Positions 41,529 to 52,490 of a DNA stretch of 64,000 nucleotides are shown piece after piece. The DNA lies in contig CP076021.1 of the NCBI GenBank assembly GCA_018622495.1, positions 186,001-250,000 of the forward strand, given 5' to 3'. The notes beneath the pieces are model-generated. The model was not told the origin of the DNA. It worked only from the letters and a program-made list of their open reading frames with translations, and ran no database searches. The first letter of the stretch is position 1; the number at the start of each line of letters is the position of its first letter. The position numbers and the translations under genes are program-made. The stretch comes from Mycoplasmatota bacterium (lineage in GTDB: Bacteria > Bacillota_I > Bacilli_A > Acholeplasmatales > Acholeplasmataceae).

Positions 41529-42974
41529 TCACCCCAACAATTCTTTTTCTTTTAACAGTTCGTGTTTTCTTTCATTAAGTCTTCTATTAACTAATGTTTG
41601 ACCAATAGAATAAATGTTACCTATCACCCAATATAACGCTAAGGCGTTACTGTTGTAAGCGAAAGATGCCATCATAATAACCATAAAGTAACTAACCATT
41701 TTCATTGTTTGTTCTGTATTAGCACCTTGAGCTGCTTTATTATGTGTTGCTGTTTTTTTAGCATAACTTGGTTTCTTTTGTGAGATTCTTTGTAAAAAGA
41801 ACATTGAAGCACCAACGATAACTGCTAAAATAGCACTTGCTGATAATAAACCTTGTCCACCAAGGGATAAATCAATTCCTAAAAACATTGTGTTAGATAC
41901 TTTATCTGTATACATACCGCCTTCTAATGTAATACGTCTAACAACGCGATACATCGCGATGAAGATTGGCATTTGAAGGAATGGCATTAAACATCCGAGT
42001 GCACTAATCTTATGTTTTTTATAAATTTGCATTGTTTCCATCTGCATCATTTGTTGTGACTGCTGATCTTTACGTGTTGCATATTTTGCTTGTAATTTTT
42101 GTAATTCTGGTTGAGCAAGTGACATTCTAAGTGTCATATCATTACTTTTTGCATAAATTGGCCATGCTAATGTTCTTACAATGATAGTTGTAAGTATAAT
42201 ACCGACAGCAAATGAGTTACCAAATAACCCAGCAAAGAATTGCATAACGAATGCTACAGGAATAATTAATACATAATCAAACCAACCAGCAGCATCAGCT
42301 GATATTGGTGATTCACCACTTGCAACATATGCATCAAATGATGTTGTATAGCCTTCGTAATTAAAATTAACTGTAAATAATTCTTCTTCAGCAAATTCAT
42401 CATCTCTTAAAGGTACATAATCAGTTGTAAATAAATCTTCAAATGCTAAATCAGATAATGTGTCATGTAATGCAACAATATCTCCATCTGCTTCAACTGC
42501 ATATGCTTCGATACCTTCAGGTTTAAATGTTTCTCCAATGTTGTAAACAACATTGCTTACGTCTTCATATCTAAATACAACTAAGACTACTTCATCACTA
42601 TCAACAACAACTTCAGGTAAGATATAGACTTGATAGCTTGGATCAAATGAACGATCATCAGCTGTAGCACCATATGTATATGTTCTAATTTCTCCACCAT
42701 TAGTAGTTGCTTCACTTGTATAAGTATCGTGAATCGTTGTATCATCAGAAGAAGAAGTATATAAAGTTGTCGCTCCACTTTCTGTGATTCTCCAATATGA
42801 ATATTCACCGCGAACAGAAACACTGTCGCTTTCTGAAAAATCATATACTAAACTTTCGCCAACAGGATTGTTTGTTACAATTAAAGTAGTTGGATCATCT
42901 CCACTACAACTCGACAACATAACAACGCTGAATAAAATAACGAAAGCAAATAAAATCTTTTTAATCTGTTTCAT
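41529..42974 (-). CDS. yidC: Membrane protein insertase YidC/Oxa1
   Basis: A 481-residue lipoprotein (lipobox VVMLSSC) with an unusually large extracytoplasmic N-terminal region (residues about 25-225), then the Oxa1/YidC core: WFDYVLIIPVAFVMQFFAGLFGN, the conserved Arg in TIIVRTLAWP, and LGCLMPFLQMPIFIAMYRVVR. It inserts membrane proteins with or without Sec. Bacillus-type YidC proteins are ~260-280 residues, so the outer domain is extra. The gene directly follows rnpA (1 base apart) and precedes jag. Confidence 0.93.
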   Translation of the reverse strand: MKQIKKILFAFVILFSVVMLSSCSGDDPTTLIVTNNPVGESLVYDFSESDSVSVRGEYSYWRITESGATTLYTSSSDDTTIHDTYTSEATTNGGEIRTYTYGATADDRSFDPSYQVYILPEVVVDSDEVVLVVFRYEDVSNVVYNIGETFKPEGIEAYAVEADGDIVALHDTLSDLAFEDLFTTDYVPLRDDEFAEEELFTVNFNYEGYTTSFDAYVASGESPISADAAGWFDYVLIIPVAFVMQFFAGLFGNSFAVGIILTTIIVRTLAWPIYAKSNDMTLRMSLAQPELQKLQAKYATRKDQQSQQMMQMETMQIYKKHKISALGCLMPFLQMPIFIAMYRVVRRITLEGGMYTDKVSNTMFLGIDLSLGGQGLLSASAILAVIVGASMFFLQRISQKKPSYAKKTATHNKAAQGANTEQTMKMVSYFMVIMMASFAYNSNALALYWVIGNIYSIGQTLVNRRLNERKHELLKEKELLG

Positions 42975-42975
42975 G

Positions 42976-43317
42976 TTAATTCTCCATTATTCTTATTTTT
43001 TTTAATAATTCAAGTATATTCATTCTCATAGATTGAAAATCCAACTTACTTGATGCTGGTTTAATCACAATAACAAAATCATATGTTTTGTTAAATTTTT
43101 CATTAAATTCTAAAACGATCATTCTGATGCGTCTTTTCGCTAGATTTCTTTCTACGGCGTTGCCATATTTTTTACCGATTGAAACTGCATATCTAAAATG
43201 ACTGTTTTTTTTGTTGATTTTAAAATGTATACCGTAATATTGATTGTTTTTTGATTTTCTAGATTTAAAAACCGCATCGATTTCGCTACTTTTTTTTATG
43301 CGATATTCTTTTTTCAT
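42976..43317 (-). CDS. rnpA: Ribonuclease P protein component
   Basis: A 113-residue basic protein with the RnpA signature (NAVERNLAKRRIRMIVLEF) and the N-terminal KKEYRIKKSSEIDAVFKS. It binds the RNase P RNA that trims the 5' end of tRNA precursors. It follows rpmH with a hairpin between them. Confidence 0.95.
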   Translation of the reverse strand: MKKEYRIKKSSEIDAVFKSRKSKNNQYYGIHFKINKKNSHFRYAVSIGKKYGNAVERNLAKRRIRMIVLEFNEKFNKTYDFVIVIKPASSKLDFQSMRMNILELLKKIRIMEN

Positions 43318-43330
43318 CTATTTTATTTAT

Positions 43331-43380
43331 AAAAATAGGACTACTCAAAAATAAATAAATTTATTTTAATCGAGTAGTCC
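43331..43380 (-). terminator. Hairpin between rpmH and rnpA (partial terminator or processing site)
   Basis: GGACTACTC (43338-43346) pairs with GAGTAGTCC (43372-43380) across a 25-base AT loop; a T-rich stretch follows on the minus strand. It would lower rnpA-yidC-jag expression relative to rpmH. Confidence 0.65.
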
Positions 43381-43402
43381 GGGTTTTTTAAAATAATCAA
43401 TA

Positions 43403-43537
43403 TTATACAGTTAATTGAGCGCGGCCTTTTGCTCTTCTACGAGCAAGTACGCGACGTCCGGCTGGTGTAGCCATTCTAGCTCTAAAACCATGAGTTTTTT
43501 GACGTTTTTGCTTATTTGGTTGATAAGTTCTTTTCAC
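43403..43537 (-). CDS. rpmH: Ribosomal protein L34 (GTG start)
   Basis: A 44-residue frame reads (M)[17 protein letters not shown], then [21 protein letters not shown] and AQLTV. This is L34, a 50S subunit protein, almost always next to rnpA and the origin. The only possible start is GTG at 43535-43537, preceded by AAGGAAAGGTGG. Confidence 0.97.
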   Translation of the reverse strand: MKRTYQPNKQKRQKTHGFRARMATPAGRRVLARRRAKGRAQLTV

Positions 43538-43574
43538 AATAAAACCACCTTTCCTTGCGAAACCATGCTTTTAT

Positions 43575-43603
43575 ATTATATATAAATATATATGGATTGT
43601 CAA
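43575..43603 (-). promoter_or_regulatory. Consensus promoter of rpmH-rnpA-yidC-jag
   Basis: On the minus strand TTGACA (43598-43603), a 17-bp spacer and TATAAT (43575-43580). Both hexamers are perfect. Confidence 0.85.
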
Positions 43604-43902
43604 TATAAATTATTCTTATTTTTTTTATCACGTAAATCAATCGTTAATTATTTACAAAACTAATTTTTTTCAACATTAAAATGTGGATAACTTTCCCACT
43701 TTTTTCGTCACTTTGTGGATAACTGGAAAAACTCCTTTAAAACCTTTATAAAGCCACTTATTATTTATTTTTTTCCACAAAGAGTCCACAATTGATAAGA
43801 TTTATGTATTGACTTATCCACAAAAAATGTGGGTAAATTATTTTCTCAATTTTTACATAGCATGATATCATATCATTACATGATTACTAAAAGGGGTACA
43901 CT
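43604..43902. other. oriC: Replication origin region (oriC) with DnaA boxes
   Basis: This AT-rich gap between rpmH and dnaA holds three perfect DnaA boxes: TGTGGATAA at 43682-43690 and 43714-43722, and TTATCCACA at 43814-43822. One-mismatch boxes are at 43771-43779 (TTTTCCACA) and 43828-43836 (TGTGGGTAA), and a weaker GAGTCCACA at 43782-43790. Long A/T tracts could serve as the unwinding element. Gene direction switches here from mostly minus to mostly plus, as expected at a bidirectional origin. Confidence 0.88.
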
Positions 43903-45266
43903 ATGAGCAGTTATGATGAATTATGGCAAAAAATACGATATGATTTAGAACACATTTTCTCAGAAGAGACTTTTAATGATGTGTTTGAACCTATTAAAGA
44001 AACATTAAAGTACTCAAACAATCACGTTTACGTACTTGTCCCTAATGAATTTATTAAAAATCGTATCAATCGTTTTTATTTGAATAAAATTAACGATTTA
44101 GCAAACAAATACAATGGAAAACCAATACGATTCAAGTTTGTTATAGAAAATGAACTTGTTCCAGAAGAAACACTTGTATCACCAGAAAGAAACCTTGATC
44201 TTAAATATAGACCTGGAAATTTAAACGCGACTTATACATTTGACAATTTTGTTGTTGGTAAAAGTAACAATTTCGCTTTTAGAATGTCTATGAAAGTAGC
44301 AGATCAACCAGGTACAGTTGCTAATCCTCTCTATATTTTTGGAGATGTTGGATTAGGTAAAACTCACTTGATGCAAGCTATTGGTAATTATGTCATGGAT
44401 AATGATGTTAATCAAAAGGTTTTATATATAAAAGCTGATGGTTTTATTGAAGACTTCGCAAACTTATTAAAACGTCAACAAATGGATGATTTTAACAATA
44501 AATATCGTGATTTAGATGTCCTTTTAGTCGATGATATTCAAATCCTTGGTGGGGCAACTAAAACTCAAATGGAATTTTTCAAACTCTTTGATTATTTATA
44601 TCATCACAATAAACAAATTGTTATTACGAGTGATAAACCAGCATCTGCTTTAAAAATATTATGACACGTTTAACAACACGTTTTGAAGTTGGTTTAACAG
44701 TTGATATTCAAGTACCAGATTTAGAACATCGTATTGAAATTTTAAAACGTAAACTTGTTACTGAATCTTCTGATATTCATGACATCCCAACTGAAGTTTT
44801 AGAATTTATTGCATCTTCATTTGTCACAAACATTAGAGAATTAGAAGGCGCACTTAAGCGTGTATTATTTTATTGCTTAGCAAATAATCTAGATTTGACT
44901 CTAGATACAGTTAACGAGGCACTAGAGCCATTGTTGAAGACAAAACGCAAGAGCGATTCTTTAAATGAAAACAATTATGATCGCATTCAATCTATTGTAA
45001 GTGACTTCTATGGTATTACTTTAGATGACCTTATTGGAAAGAAAAGACACTCAAAATATATTCTACCTAGACATATCTCAATGTATCTTATAAAAAACAA
45101 ATATAATATTCCATATAAAACCATTGGTATGCTATTTGGAAACAGAGATCATTCAACTGTTTTAGCTGCTTGCGAAAAAATAGAAAATGAATTAAAACAA
45201 AACGAATCTCTTAAAATTGCTGTTGATACAATCGTCAAAAAAATAGATAATAACAACAAAAAATAA
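43903..45266 (+). pseudogene. dnaA: Replication initiator DnaA, frameshifted in a homopolymer
   Basis: Two frames join into a 454-residue DnaA: N-terminal domain I, AAA+ ATPase ([23 protein letters not shown]) and the C-terminal DNA-binding domain with HISMYLIKNKYNIPYKTIG and FGNRDHSTVLAA. The first frame ends at a TGA at 44662-44664, after [11 protein letters not shown]. One extra A in the A5 run at about 44652 restores [23 protein letters not shown], which matches homologues in spacing. DnaA is essential, so a sequencing deletion is the likely cause. AAAGGGG precedes the ATG. Confidence 0.93.
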
Positions 45267-45288
45267 TGTTTATTAATAGTGGAAAACA

Positions 45289-45333
45289 TGGTATAATAAT
45301 AGGTAGATAGAGCCTTTTTAAAGGTTTTCCACA
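45289..45333 (+). promoter_or_regulatory. dnaN promoter region with a DnaA-box-like site
   Basis: An extended -10 (TGGTATAAT, 45289-45297) lies in the 128-bp gap between dnaA and dnaN. TTTTCCACA at about 45325-45333 is one mismatch from a DnaA box, and TGGAAAAC lies just before the -10. DnaA autoregulation or origin function is possible. Confidence 0.5.
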
Positions 45334-45394
45334 AACCCACACTGACTAACAACAATAATTAATAATTAAATTAAAGAAATAAAGGAGTCCACTT

Positions 45395-46525
45395 ATGATT
45401 TTCAGTATTGAAAGAGACACATTGTTAAACCATTTACTAAATGTCCAAAAAGGTTTACCTCATAAAACACCATTACCTATTCTTTATGCTATTAAATTTG
45501 AAGTTCACGAAGATCACATGATATTAACATCTAGTAATACTGATGTTGCTATTCAAGTTTTTGTTGATGCTACTGATTTAAAAATTAAACAAACAGGTAA
45601 AGTTGCTATTCCTGGACGTTATTTAATTGAAATTATGCGTAAAATCACTTCTAGTATTGTAGAATTTGCGTTAATTGAAGAAAAGATCATTGTTATTAAA
45701 GCTGATCGTTCTGAATTTAAGTTACGTTTAATGGATGTTGAAGATTATCCTGAAGTTGATTTCTTAGATTTAGATAATCCTGTAATTTTAGATAGTCAAT
45801 TATTAAAAACAGTCATTAAAGAAACTAATTTTGCAACAGCAACAAGTGAAAAAAGACCTATACTAACAGGTGTTAACTTTAAATATCAAGATAAGGAACT
45901 ATATTGTGTAGCAACAGATAGTTATCGTTTAAGTCAAAAAAGCATGAAACTTAAAACAAATAGTAAAAATTTTGACATTGTGTTACCAAATAAGAGCTTA
46001 GATGAATTAAGTCGTATCTTAGATAACTACAATGATGAATTAGAATTATACATTAATCCTAATAAAGTACTATTTAAAATGAAAAATATATTATTTCAAA
46101 CAAGATTACTCGAAGGTAATTATCCAGACACACTAAGAATTATCCCTAAAGAGTTTCCAGTTGAAATACCTTTTAACAAAGAAGCATTATTAAAAGCTGT
46201 TGAAAGAGTTTCTCTATTGTCACCAAAAGATCGTGAAACTAACTACAACATTATTAAATTAAGTTTAAGAGCTGATCACGTTGTTGAAATGAGTTCTACG
46301 AATCATGAAATCGGGGATGCATTTGAAGAAATTATTCCTTCTGGTGATGCAATTGGTCCAGTGATTAAAATAGCTTTTAGTTCTAAATATTTAGTAGAAG
46401 CACTTAAGTCTTTTTCTTCAAATGAAGTTGTTATTTCATTTGCAGGTGAAGTAAAACCATTTATTATTAAAGGTGAATTAGATGCTAATTTACTCCACCT
46501 TATCTTACCAGTTAGAATTGAATAA
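45395..46525 (+). CDS. dnaN: DNA polymerase III beta sliding clamp
   Basis: A 376-residue protein with three repeated clamp domains, beginning MIFSIERDTLLNHLLNVQKGLP and ending with the conserved LLHLILPVRIE. It tethers the replicative polymerase to DNA. AAAGGAGT precedes the ATG. It is followed by a terminator, so yaaA-recF-gyrB have their own promoter. Confidence 0.96.
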   Translation: MIFSIERDTLLNHLLNVQKGLPHKTPLPILYAIKFEVHEDHMILTSSNTDVAIQVFVDATDLKIKQTGKVAIPGRYLIEIMRKITSSIVEFALIEEKIIVIKADRSEFKLRLMDVEDYPEVDFLDLDNPVILDSQLLKTVIKETNFATATSEKRPILTGVNFKYQDKELYCVATDSYRLSQKSMKLKTNSKNFDIVLPNKSLDELSRILDNYNDELELYINPNKVLFKMKNILFQTRLLEGNYPDTLRIIPKEFPVEIPFNKEALLKAVERVSLLSPKDRETNYNIIKLSLRADHVVEMSSTNHEIGDAFEEIIPSGDAIGPVIKIAFSSKYLVEALKSFSSNEVVISFAGEVKPFIIKGELDANLLHLILPVRIE

Positions 46526-46548
46526 AATAACGAATACAAAAAACACTT

Positions 46549-46579
46549 AAAGCCGAAAAATTAGATTTCCGGCTTTTTT
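46549..46579 (+). terminator. Terminator of dnaN
   Basis: AAAGCCG (46549-46555) pairs with CGGCTTT (46570-46576), followed by TTT. Confidence 0.8.
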
Positions 46580-46652
46580 GATATCTTATAGACCAAATAC
46601 CCTTTATTGACGCTAAAAAACGCTTAAAACGCTATATTTTTGCTTTATATTA

Positions 46653-46661
46653 TGTTATAAT
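46653..46661 (+). promoter_or_regulatory. Extended -10 promoter of yaaA-recF-gyrB-gyrA
   Basis: TGTTATAAT matches TGN-TATAAT about 28 bases before the yaaA start. No good -35 is visible, which is common for extended -10 promoters. Confidence 0.6.
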
Positions 46662-46688
46662 ATAAGTGTAGATAAAGGGGATTTAAAG

Positions 46689-46910
46689 ATGAAAGCATTT
46701 AAAATTAATTCAGAATATATAACATTAGGTCAATTATTAAAAGCTGAAGCCTATATCAGCTCCGGTGGTGAGGCTAAGTTTTTTTTATGGGAAAATGATA
46801 TATTTGTAAACGATGAACGTCGAACAGAACGTGGAAAAAAATTACGACATGGCGATATTATAAAAATCGATGAAGATATATTTAAAATTGTTTATGATTC
46901 AAAAAATTAA
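46689..46910 (+). CDS. yaaA: S4-domain protein YaaA
   Basis: A 73-residue S4 RNA-binding protein (FKINSEYITLGQLLKAEAYISSGGEAK, then VFVNDERRTERGKKLRHGD), located between dnaN and recF as in B. subtilis. It is thought to bind ribosomal RNA. Its end overlaps the recF start by 17 bases. AAAGGGG precedes the ATG. Confidence 0.9.
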   Translation: MKAFKINSEYITLGQLLKAEAYISSGGEAKFFLWENDIFVNDERRTERGKKLRHGDIIKIDEDIFKIVYDSKN

Positions 46911-47940
46911 ATTAAAAAATTTTCGTAATCATGAAAAATATGAATTGGATATTGAAAAACCATTTATATATATTCATGGAGAAAACGGAAGTGGAAAAAC
47001 AAGTATTTTAGAAAGTATATATTTTTGTGCAACAACTAAATCTCATCGAACGATTGATGATAAACAAATGATTCAAAAAGATAAACCGTTTGCTCAAGTA
47101 AAATTAGAAGCAGATCAACATCAATATGAAATCACTATTTCTAAAACAGGAAAGAGAACATTTATTGATGGTGTAGAAAAAAGAAAACTAAGTGAATTTG
47201 TTGGACATTTAAGCGTTGTCTTATTTTCTCCAAAAGATATGGATTTAATTTCTGGATCTCCAAGTGGAAGAAGACAATTTATGGATTTGGAAATGATGCA
47301 AATTGATAAAAAATACTTAAGTCAGCTTAATCGTTATAAAAAAATATTAAAACAACGAAACAGTTTATTGAAAAAAATTAAAATAGATGACGATTATACA
47401 TTTTTAAACATTTTAGGTGATCAACTGTTTGAAGTTGGTCTAGAATTAATTAAACAAAGAACTGTTTTTGTAGAAGAAATGAATCAATATTTAACAGATG
47501 TTTATAAAAAAATTAGTAAACATCAAATAAAAATGATTTATAAACCAGATGTTGATGAGCAAAGTTTCAAAAAACATTTAAAAACTCATCAAAAACAAGA
47601 AATACTATATCAAACTACCCTAGCAGGACCGCATAGAGACGACTTATCGTTCGAATTTAACGGTTTTGAAGCAAAAAACTATACTTCACAAGGGGAGCAA
47701 CGTCTAATCGTTATATCGTTGAAATTAGCGTTATTAGCATGGATAGAAAATAAAACAAATAGGCAAGTCGTTTTATGTTTAGATGATGTGTTAAGTGAAC
47801 TCGATTTAGATAAACAACAAATCTTAATTGAAAATTTACCTAAAAAACATCAAATAATCATGAATAGTGCAATACCTATCGAACATAGTAAAATACAAAG
47901 CATTGAACTTAAAAAGGAGATCACGTATGTCAAATTATGA
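46894..47940 (+). CDS. recF: DNA replication and repair protein RecF
   Basis: A 348-residue SMC-like ATPase with Walker [13 protein letters not shown], the signature region [17 protein letters not shown] and Walker [14 protein letters not shown]. It helps load RecA at gaps with RecO and RecR (recR is also in the window). I start at 46894 ([13 protein letters not shown]), inside the end of yaaA, since homologues begin here; the longer frame adds 8 residues from overlapping sequence. Confidence 0.95.
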   Translation: MIQKIKLKNFRNHEKYELDIEKPFIYIHGENGSGKTSILESIYFCATTKSHRTIDDKQMIQKDKPFAQVKLEADQHQYEITISKTGKRTFIDGVEKRKLSEFVGHLSVVLFSPKDMDLISGSPSGRRQFMDLEMMQIDKKYLSQLNRYKKILKQRNSLLKKIKIDDDYTFLNILGDQLFEVGLELIKQRTVFVEEMNQYLTDVYKKISKHQIKMIYKPDVDEQSFKKHLKTHQKQEILYQTTLAGPHRDDLSFEFNGFEAKNYTSQGEQRLIVISLKLALLAWIENKTNRQVVLCLDDVLSELDLDKQQILIENLPKKHQIIMNSAIPIEHSKIQSIELKKEITYVKL

Positions 47941-49821
47941 TGCATCGAACATTCAAATATTAGAAGGATTAGAAGCCGTTAGAAAAAGACCAGGGATGTA
48001 TATTGGTTCTACTGGATCAAGAGGACTTCATCATTTAGTTTGGGAAATTGTTGATAATGCCATCGATGAAGCTTTAGGTGGATATGCAACTCATATTAAA
48101 TTAGAACTATTACCAGGAGAACTTATTAGAGTGACTGATGATGGTCGTGGGATTCCAGTTGATGTTCATCCAAAAACCGGAAGACCAGCAGTTGAAACAA
48201 TTTTAACAACACTTCATTCAGGTGGTAAGTTTGATGGACAATCTTATAAAGTGTCCGGGGGACTTCATGGTGTTGGTGCTTCAGTTGTTAATGCACTATC
48301 AGAATGGTATTTAGTTGAAATTCATAGAAATAATAAAAGTTATCAACAACGCTATGAAAGAGGGTTTCCTGTGACAGGCGTTGAAGAAATAGGAACAAGC
48401 GATCATACAGGAACAGTTGTTACTTTTAAATTTGATCATAAAGTATTTACTGAAACTCAAGTATATGATTATGAAACACTTAGAAACAGAGTTCAAGAAT
48501 TAGCTTTCTTAAATAAAGGTTTAGGTATAACCATTGTTGATTTAAGAAAGGAAGAACCTGTTGAAAACTATTATCACTATGATGGTGGTGTTGTTGAATA
48601 TGTTAAATTCTTAAATAAAAATAAAGGTCGCGTGAATCAAGAAATTGTATATATCGAAAAAGAAGTTGATGGTATTACAATTGAAATTGCAATGCAATAC
48701 AATGATTCATATACATCAAATATTAATTCATTTGCAAATAACATTCACACACATGAAGGTGGGATGCATGAAGATGGGTTTAAACTTGCATTAACACGTG
48801 TGATTAATAAATATGGGAATGAAAACAATATCTTTAAAAAAGATGAATCACTTATCGGTGATGATACAAGAGAAGGTTTAACAGCTATTATTTCTGTTAA
48901 ACACCCTGACCCACAATTTGAAGGACAAACAAAAACTAAATTAGGTAATCCTGAAGTGAGACAAATAGCATCTCAAATTACAGGTGAAGGATTAGAAAGA
49001 TATTTATTAGAAAATCCAAATGATGCAAAATTAATTATTGAAAAATGTATTTTAGCATCACGTGCAAGACAAGCTGCGAAAAAAGCAAGAGAAGCAACCA
49101 GAAGAAAATCACCTTTAGACACATTAGGTTTCGCATCTAAATTAGCTGATTGTAGAAGTAAAGATCCTTCAATATCAGAAATATATATTGTCGAAGGGGA
49201 CTCGCGGGTGGTTCTGCTAAACAAGGTAGAGAATCGGAGTATCAAGCGATTTTACCACTTCGTGGGAAAGTTTTAAATGTTGAAAAAGCAAGATTAGATA
49301 AAATATTAAGCAATAAAGAAATATTATCAATGATTCAAGCATTTGGTACAGGTATTGGTGAAGAATTTGATGTCACAAAAGCGAGATATCATAAAGTTGT
49401 TATTATGACCGATGCTGATATCGATGGTGCGCATATTAGAACGTTGTTATTAACATTCTTCTTTAGATATATGAAACCATTAATTGACTTAGGTTATGTA
49501 TATATTGCACAACCTCCGCTATATAAAGTACAACAAGGTAGACGTGTTGAATACTTATATGCTGAAGAGGAATTAGATAAATTATTAAAAGAGTTAAATG
49601 GTAGACCAAGTATCCAAAGATATAAAGGTTTAGGTGAAATGAATGCGGAACAGTTATGGGATACAACAATGGATCCTGAAACGAGAACATTACTTCAAGT
49701 TTCCCTTAAAGATGCAATGGATGCAGATATGGTATTTAGTATGCTTATGGGTGAAGAAGTTGAACCAAGAAAGCAATTTATTCAAGAAAACGCAATTTAC
49801 GCGGATAATATTGATGCATAG
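47927..49821 (+). pseudogene. gyrB: DNA gyrase subunit B, one-base frameshift in the Toprim motif
   Basis: Two frames join into a 631-residue GyrB. The first has the GHKL ATPase ([37 protein letters not shown]) and the transducer domain. The second has [13 protein letters not shown] and [14 protein letters not shown]. The break lies at 49204-49205: GAC TCG CGG GTG replaces the expected GAC TCG GCG GGT ([13 protein letters not shown]), i.e. one G is missing. Gyrase is essential, so the base is probably lost in sequencing. I start at 47927 ([10 protein letters not shown]) after AAAAAGGAGATCA. Confidence 0.94.
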
Positions 49822-49833
49822 GAGATAAGAAAT

Positions 49834-52440
49834 ATGGATGATCAAAAAACAGAGAGAAATCACGGATTAATAAAAGAAATAAATATTTCATCTGAAATGA
49901 AAACCTCGTTTCTAAACTATGCGATGAGTGTTATTGTTTCAAGAGCTTTACCAGATGTAAGAGATGGCTTAAAGCCAGTTCAAAGACGCATATTATTTGG
50001 CATGTCAGCTTTAGGCATGACTGCAGATAAAGCACATAAAAAATCAGCGAGAATCGTTGGGGAAGTTATGGGGAAATTTCACCCTCATGGTGACTCAAGT
50101 ATCTATGATGCAATGGTTCGTATGGCACAACCTTTTAGTTATAGAATGCCATTAATTGATGGTCATGGTAACTTTGGTTCTGTTGATGGTGATGGCGCAG
50201 CTGCCATGCGTTATACAGAAGCAAGAATGAGTAAAATTGCTGGAGAATTAGTTGCAGATATTGATAAAAACACAGTTGATTTTATTGATAACTATGATGG
50301 TTCTGAACAAGAACCAGCAGTATTACCTGCGAGAATCCCTAACTTATTAGTTAATGGATCAACAGGGATTGCAGTTGGTATGGCAACAAATATTCCACCA
50401 CATAATTTAGGTGAAGTTATTGATGGTTTATTAGCGTATATGGATAACGAAGATATATCAGTGACTGAACTTATGGACTATATCCAAGGACCTGATTTTC
50501 CAACAGGTGGACAAATCTTAGGTTTAACAGGACTTAGACAAGCATATGAAACAGGTCGTGGTATTATTGCGATGCGTGCATCAAGTGAAATTGTAAGACA
50601 TAAAAATAAGAGTAGTCTTATCATTACAGCTATACCATATCAAGTAAATAAATCTACATTAATTGAAAAAATAGCGGATGTAGTTAAAAATAAAGTTGTA
50701 GATGGTATTACAGATTTAAGAGATGAATCAAATAGAAAAGGTATGCGCATTGTTATTGAATTACGTCGCGATGTTGAACCTGAAATCGTATTAAATAATT
50801 TATATAAATATACACAACTTCAATCAACTTTTGGTATTAATATGATTACCCTTGTCAAAGGGCAACCAATGATGGTTGGATTAAGAGATATTTTAAAATA
50901 TTATATTGAACATCAAGTTGAAGTTGTTCAAAGAATGACACAATATAACTTAGAAAAAGCTGAAGCAAGACAACATATATTAGAAGGTTTACTTAAAGCA
51001 CTTCATGATATTGATGATGCAATTAAAATTATTAAAAGCGCATCAACACCTGAAGAAGCTAGAAATGGCTTAATTGAAGCGTTTGATTTAACTGAAATTC
51101 AAGCACGTGCCATTTTGGATATGAGACTTCAAACATTAACTGGTTTACAAATCGAAAGAATTGAAAACGAATCAGAAGAGTTAATTGTTAAAATAACTGA
51201 CTTTAAAGATATTATAGGTTCACATGAAAGAAAAATATCAATTATTAAATCTGATTTACTTACAGTCAAAGAAAAATATAATAATGATCGTTTATCTGTT
51301 ATTAATCTTTCTGAAGATTTAAGTATTGAAAATGAAGACTTAATTCCAGTTGAAGATGTGATTATTACAGTGACTAATAATGGCTATATCAAGCGCATGA
51401 ACGTTGATCACTATAAGACTCAAAACCGTGGTGGTGTTGGTATGTCTGGTATAAAAGTTCATGAAGATGATTATGTTGAACACATCTTAATGACATCAAC
51501 ACATGATTATCATTTATTCTTTACAAATAAAGGTAGAGTTTATAAGATAAAAGGATATCAAATTCCTAAATTATCAAGACAAGCAAAAGGTCTTCCTATT
51601 GTTAATTTATTACAATTTGATGATGATGAAAAACTTGCAAACTTTACATGTGTTAAAGATTTTGAAGATGAAAATCAATATTTAACATTTATTACGAAAA
51701 AAGGTATTATTAAACGTACACCAGTTTCAGCATTCAAACATATTAGAACTAATGGTATTATTGCCATTGGTCTAAAAGATGATGATGAATTATTAAATGT
51801 ACGTACAACAGATGGCAATAGAGAAATCTTATTAGGAGCTTCAAATGGTAAAGCTATCCGATTTAGAGAATCTGATGTAAGACCTGTTGGTCGTACTGCA
51901 GTAGGTGTTCGTGGTATGTCAATTGGTGCTGATGATGAAGTTGTTGGTATAGCAATCGTTGAAGATCCAAATGAAGAAATCTTAGTCATTACTGAAAAAG
52001 GATATGGTAAACGTACAAATGTTGAAGAATATAGACTTCAAAATCGTGGTGGTAAAGGTGTCAAAACTATAAACATTACTGATAAAAACGGAAAATTATC
52101 AACACTGAGATCTGTTACAAATGATGATGATTTGATCGTCATTTCTGATAAAGGTGTTGTGATGCGTACACATATCGATCAAATTTCACAAACTAAACGT
52201 GCAACTCAAGGTGTACGTATTATCAAGTTGAGACCTGATCATAAAGTATCAACAATAGCATTAGTACCAAAACATGAAGATGAAGTTGATGAAGAAAACG
52301 GTGAACAATTCACTCAAGAAGCACTTGATGTAAAAGAAAACGTTAAAGTTGTTGAATCAGTTGAAATGAAACCTGAAGAAGCTGAATCAGAAAAAGAAGA
52401 AATTATTTCAAAAGATAGTTTATTTGATGAAGTAAAATAA
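49834..52440 (+). CDS. gyrA: DNA gyrase subunit A
   Basis: An intact 868-residue protein. The winged-helix breakage domain has the catalytic Tyr in [10 protein letters not shown] and a [24 protein letters not shown] quinolone-region segment. The C-terminal beta-pinwheel carries GyrA-box-like repeats ([12 protein letters not shown] and [10 protein letters not shown]). An acidic tail follows. It starts 12 bases after gyrB with GGAGATAAG upstream. Confidence 0.97.
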   Translation: MDDQKTERNHGLIKEINISSEMKTSFLNYAMSVIVSRALPDVRDGLKPVQRRILFGMSALGMTADKAHKKSARIVGEVMGKFHPHGDSSIYDAMVRMAQPFSYRMPLIDGHGNFGSVDGDGAAAMRYTEARMSKIAGELVADIDKNTVDFIDNYDGSEQEPAVLPARIPNLLVNGSTGIAVGMATNIPPHNLGEVIDGLLAYMDNEDISVTELMDYIQGPDFPTGGQILGLTGLRQAYETGRGIIAMRASSEIVRHKNKSSLIITAIPYQVNKSTLIEKIADVVKNKVVDGITDLRDESNRKGMRIVIELRRDVEPEIVLNNLYKYTQLQSTFGINMITLVKGQPMMVGLRDILKYYIEHQVEVVQRMTQYNLEKAEARQHILEGLLKALHDIDDAIKIIKSASTPEEARNGLIEAFDLTEIQARAILDMRLQTLTGLQIERIENESEELIVKITDFKDIIGSHERKISIIKSDLLTVKEKYNNDRLSVINLSEDLSIENEDLIPVEDVIITVTNNGYIKRMNVDHYKTQNRGGVGMSGIKVHEDDYVEHILMTSTHDYHLFFTNKGRVYKIKGYQIPKLSRQAKGLPIVNLLQFDDDEKLANFTCVKDFEDENQYLTFITKKGIIKRTPVSAFKHIRTNGIIAIGLKDDDELLNVRTTDGNREILLGASNGKAIRFRESDVRPVGRTAVGVRGMSIGADDEVVGIAIVEDPNEEILVITEKGYGKRTNVEEYRLQNRGGKGVKTINITDKNGKLSTLRSVTNDDDLIVISDKGVVMRTHIDQISQTKRATQGVRIIKLRPDHKVSTIALVPKHEDEVDEENGEQFTQEALDVKENVKVVESVEMKPEEAESEKEEIISKDSLFDEVK

Positions 52441-52443
52441 TAT

Positions 52444-52470
52444 AAAAGCACATCTTTTGATGTGCCTTTT
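52444..52470 (+). terminator. Terminator of gyrA
   Basis: AAAGCACATC pairs with GATGTGCCTTT around TTTT, followed by a T run. Confidence 0.85.
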
Positions 52471-52490
52471 ATTCATTGAAGGAGAGAAAC

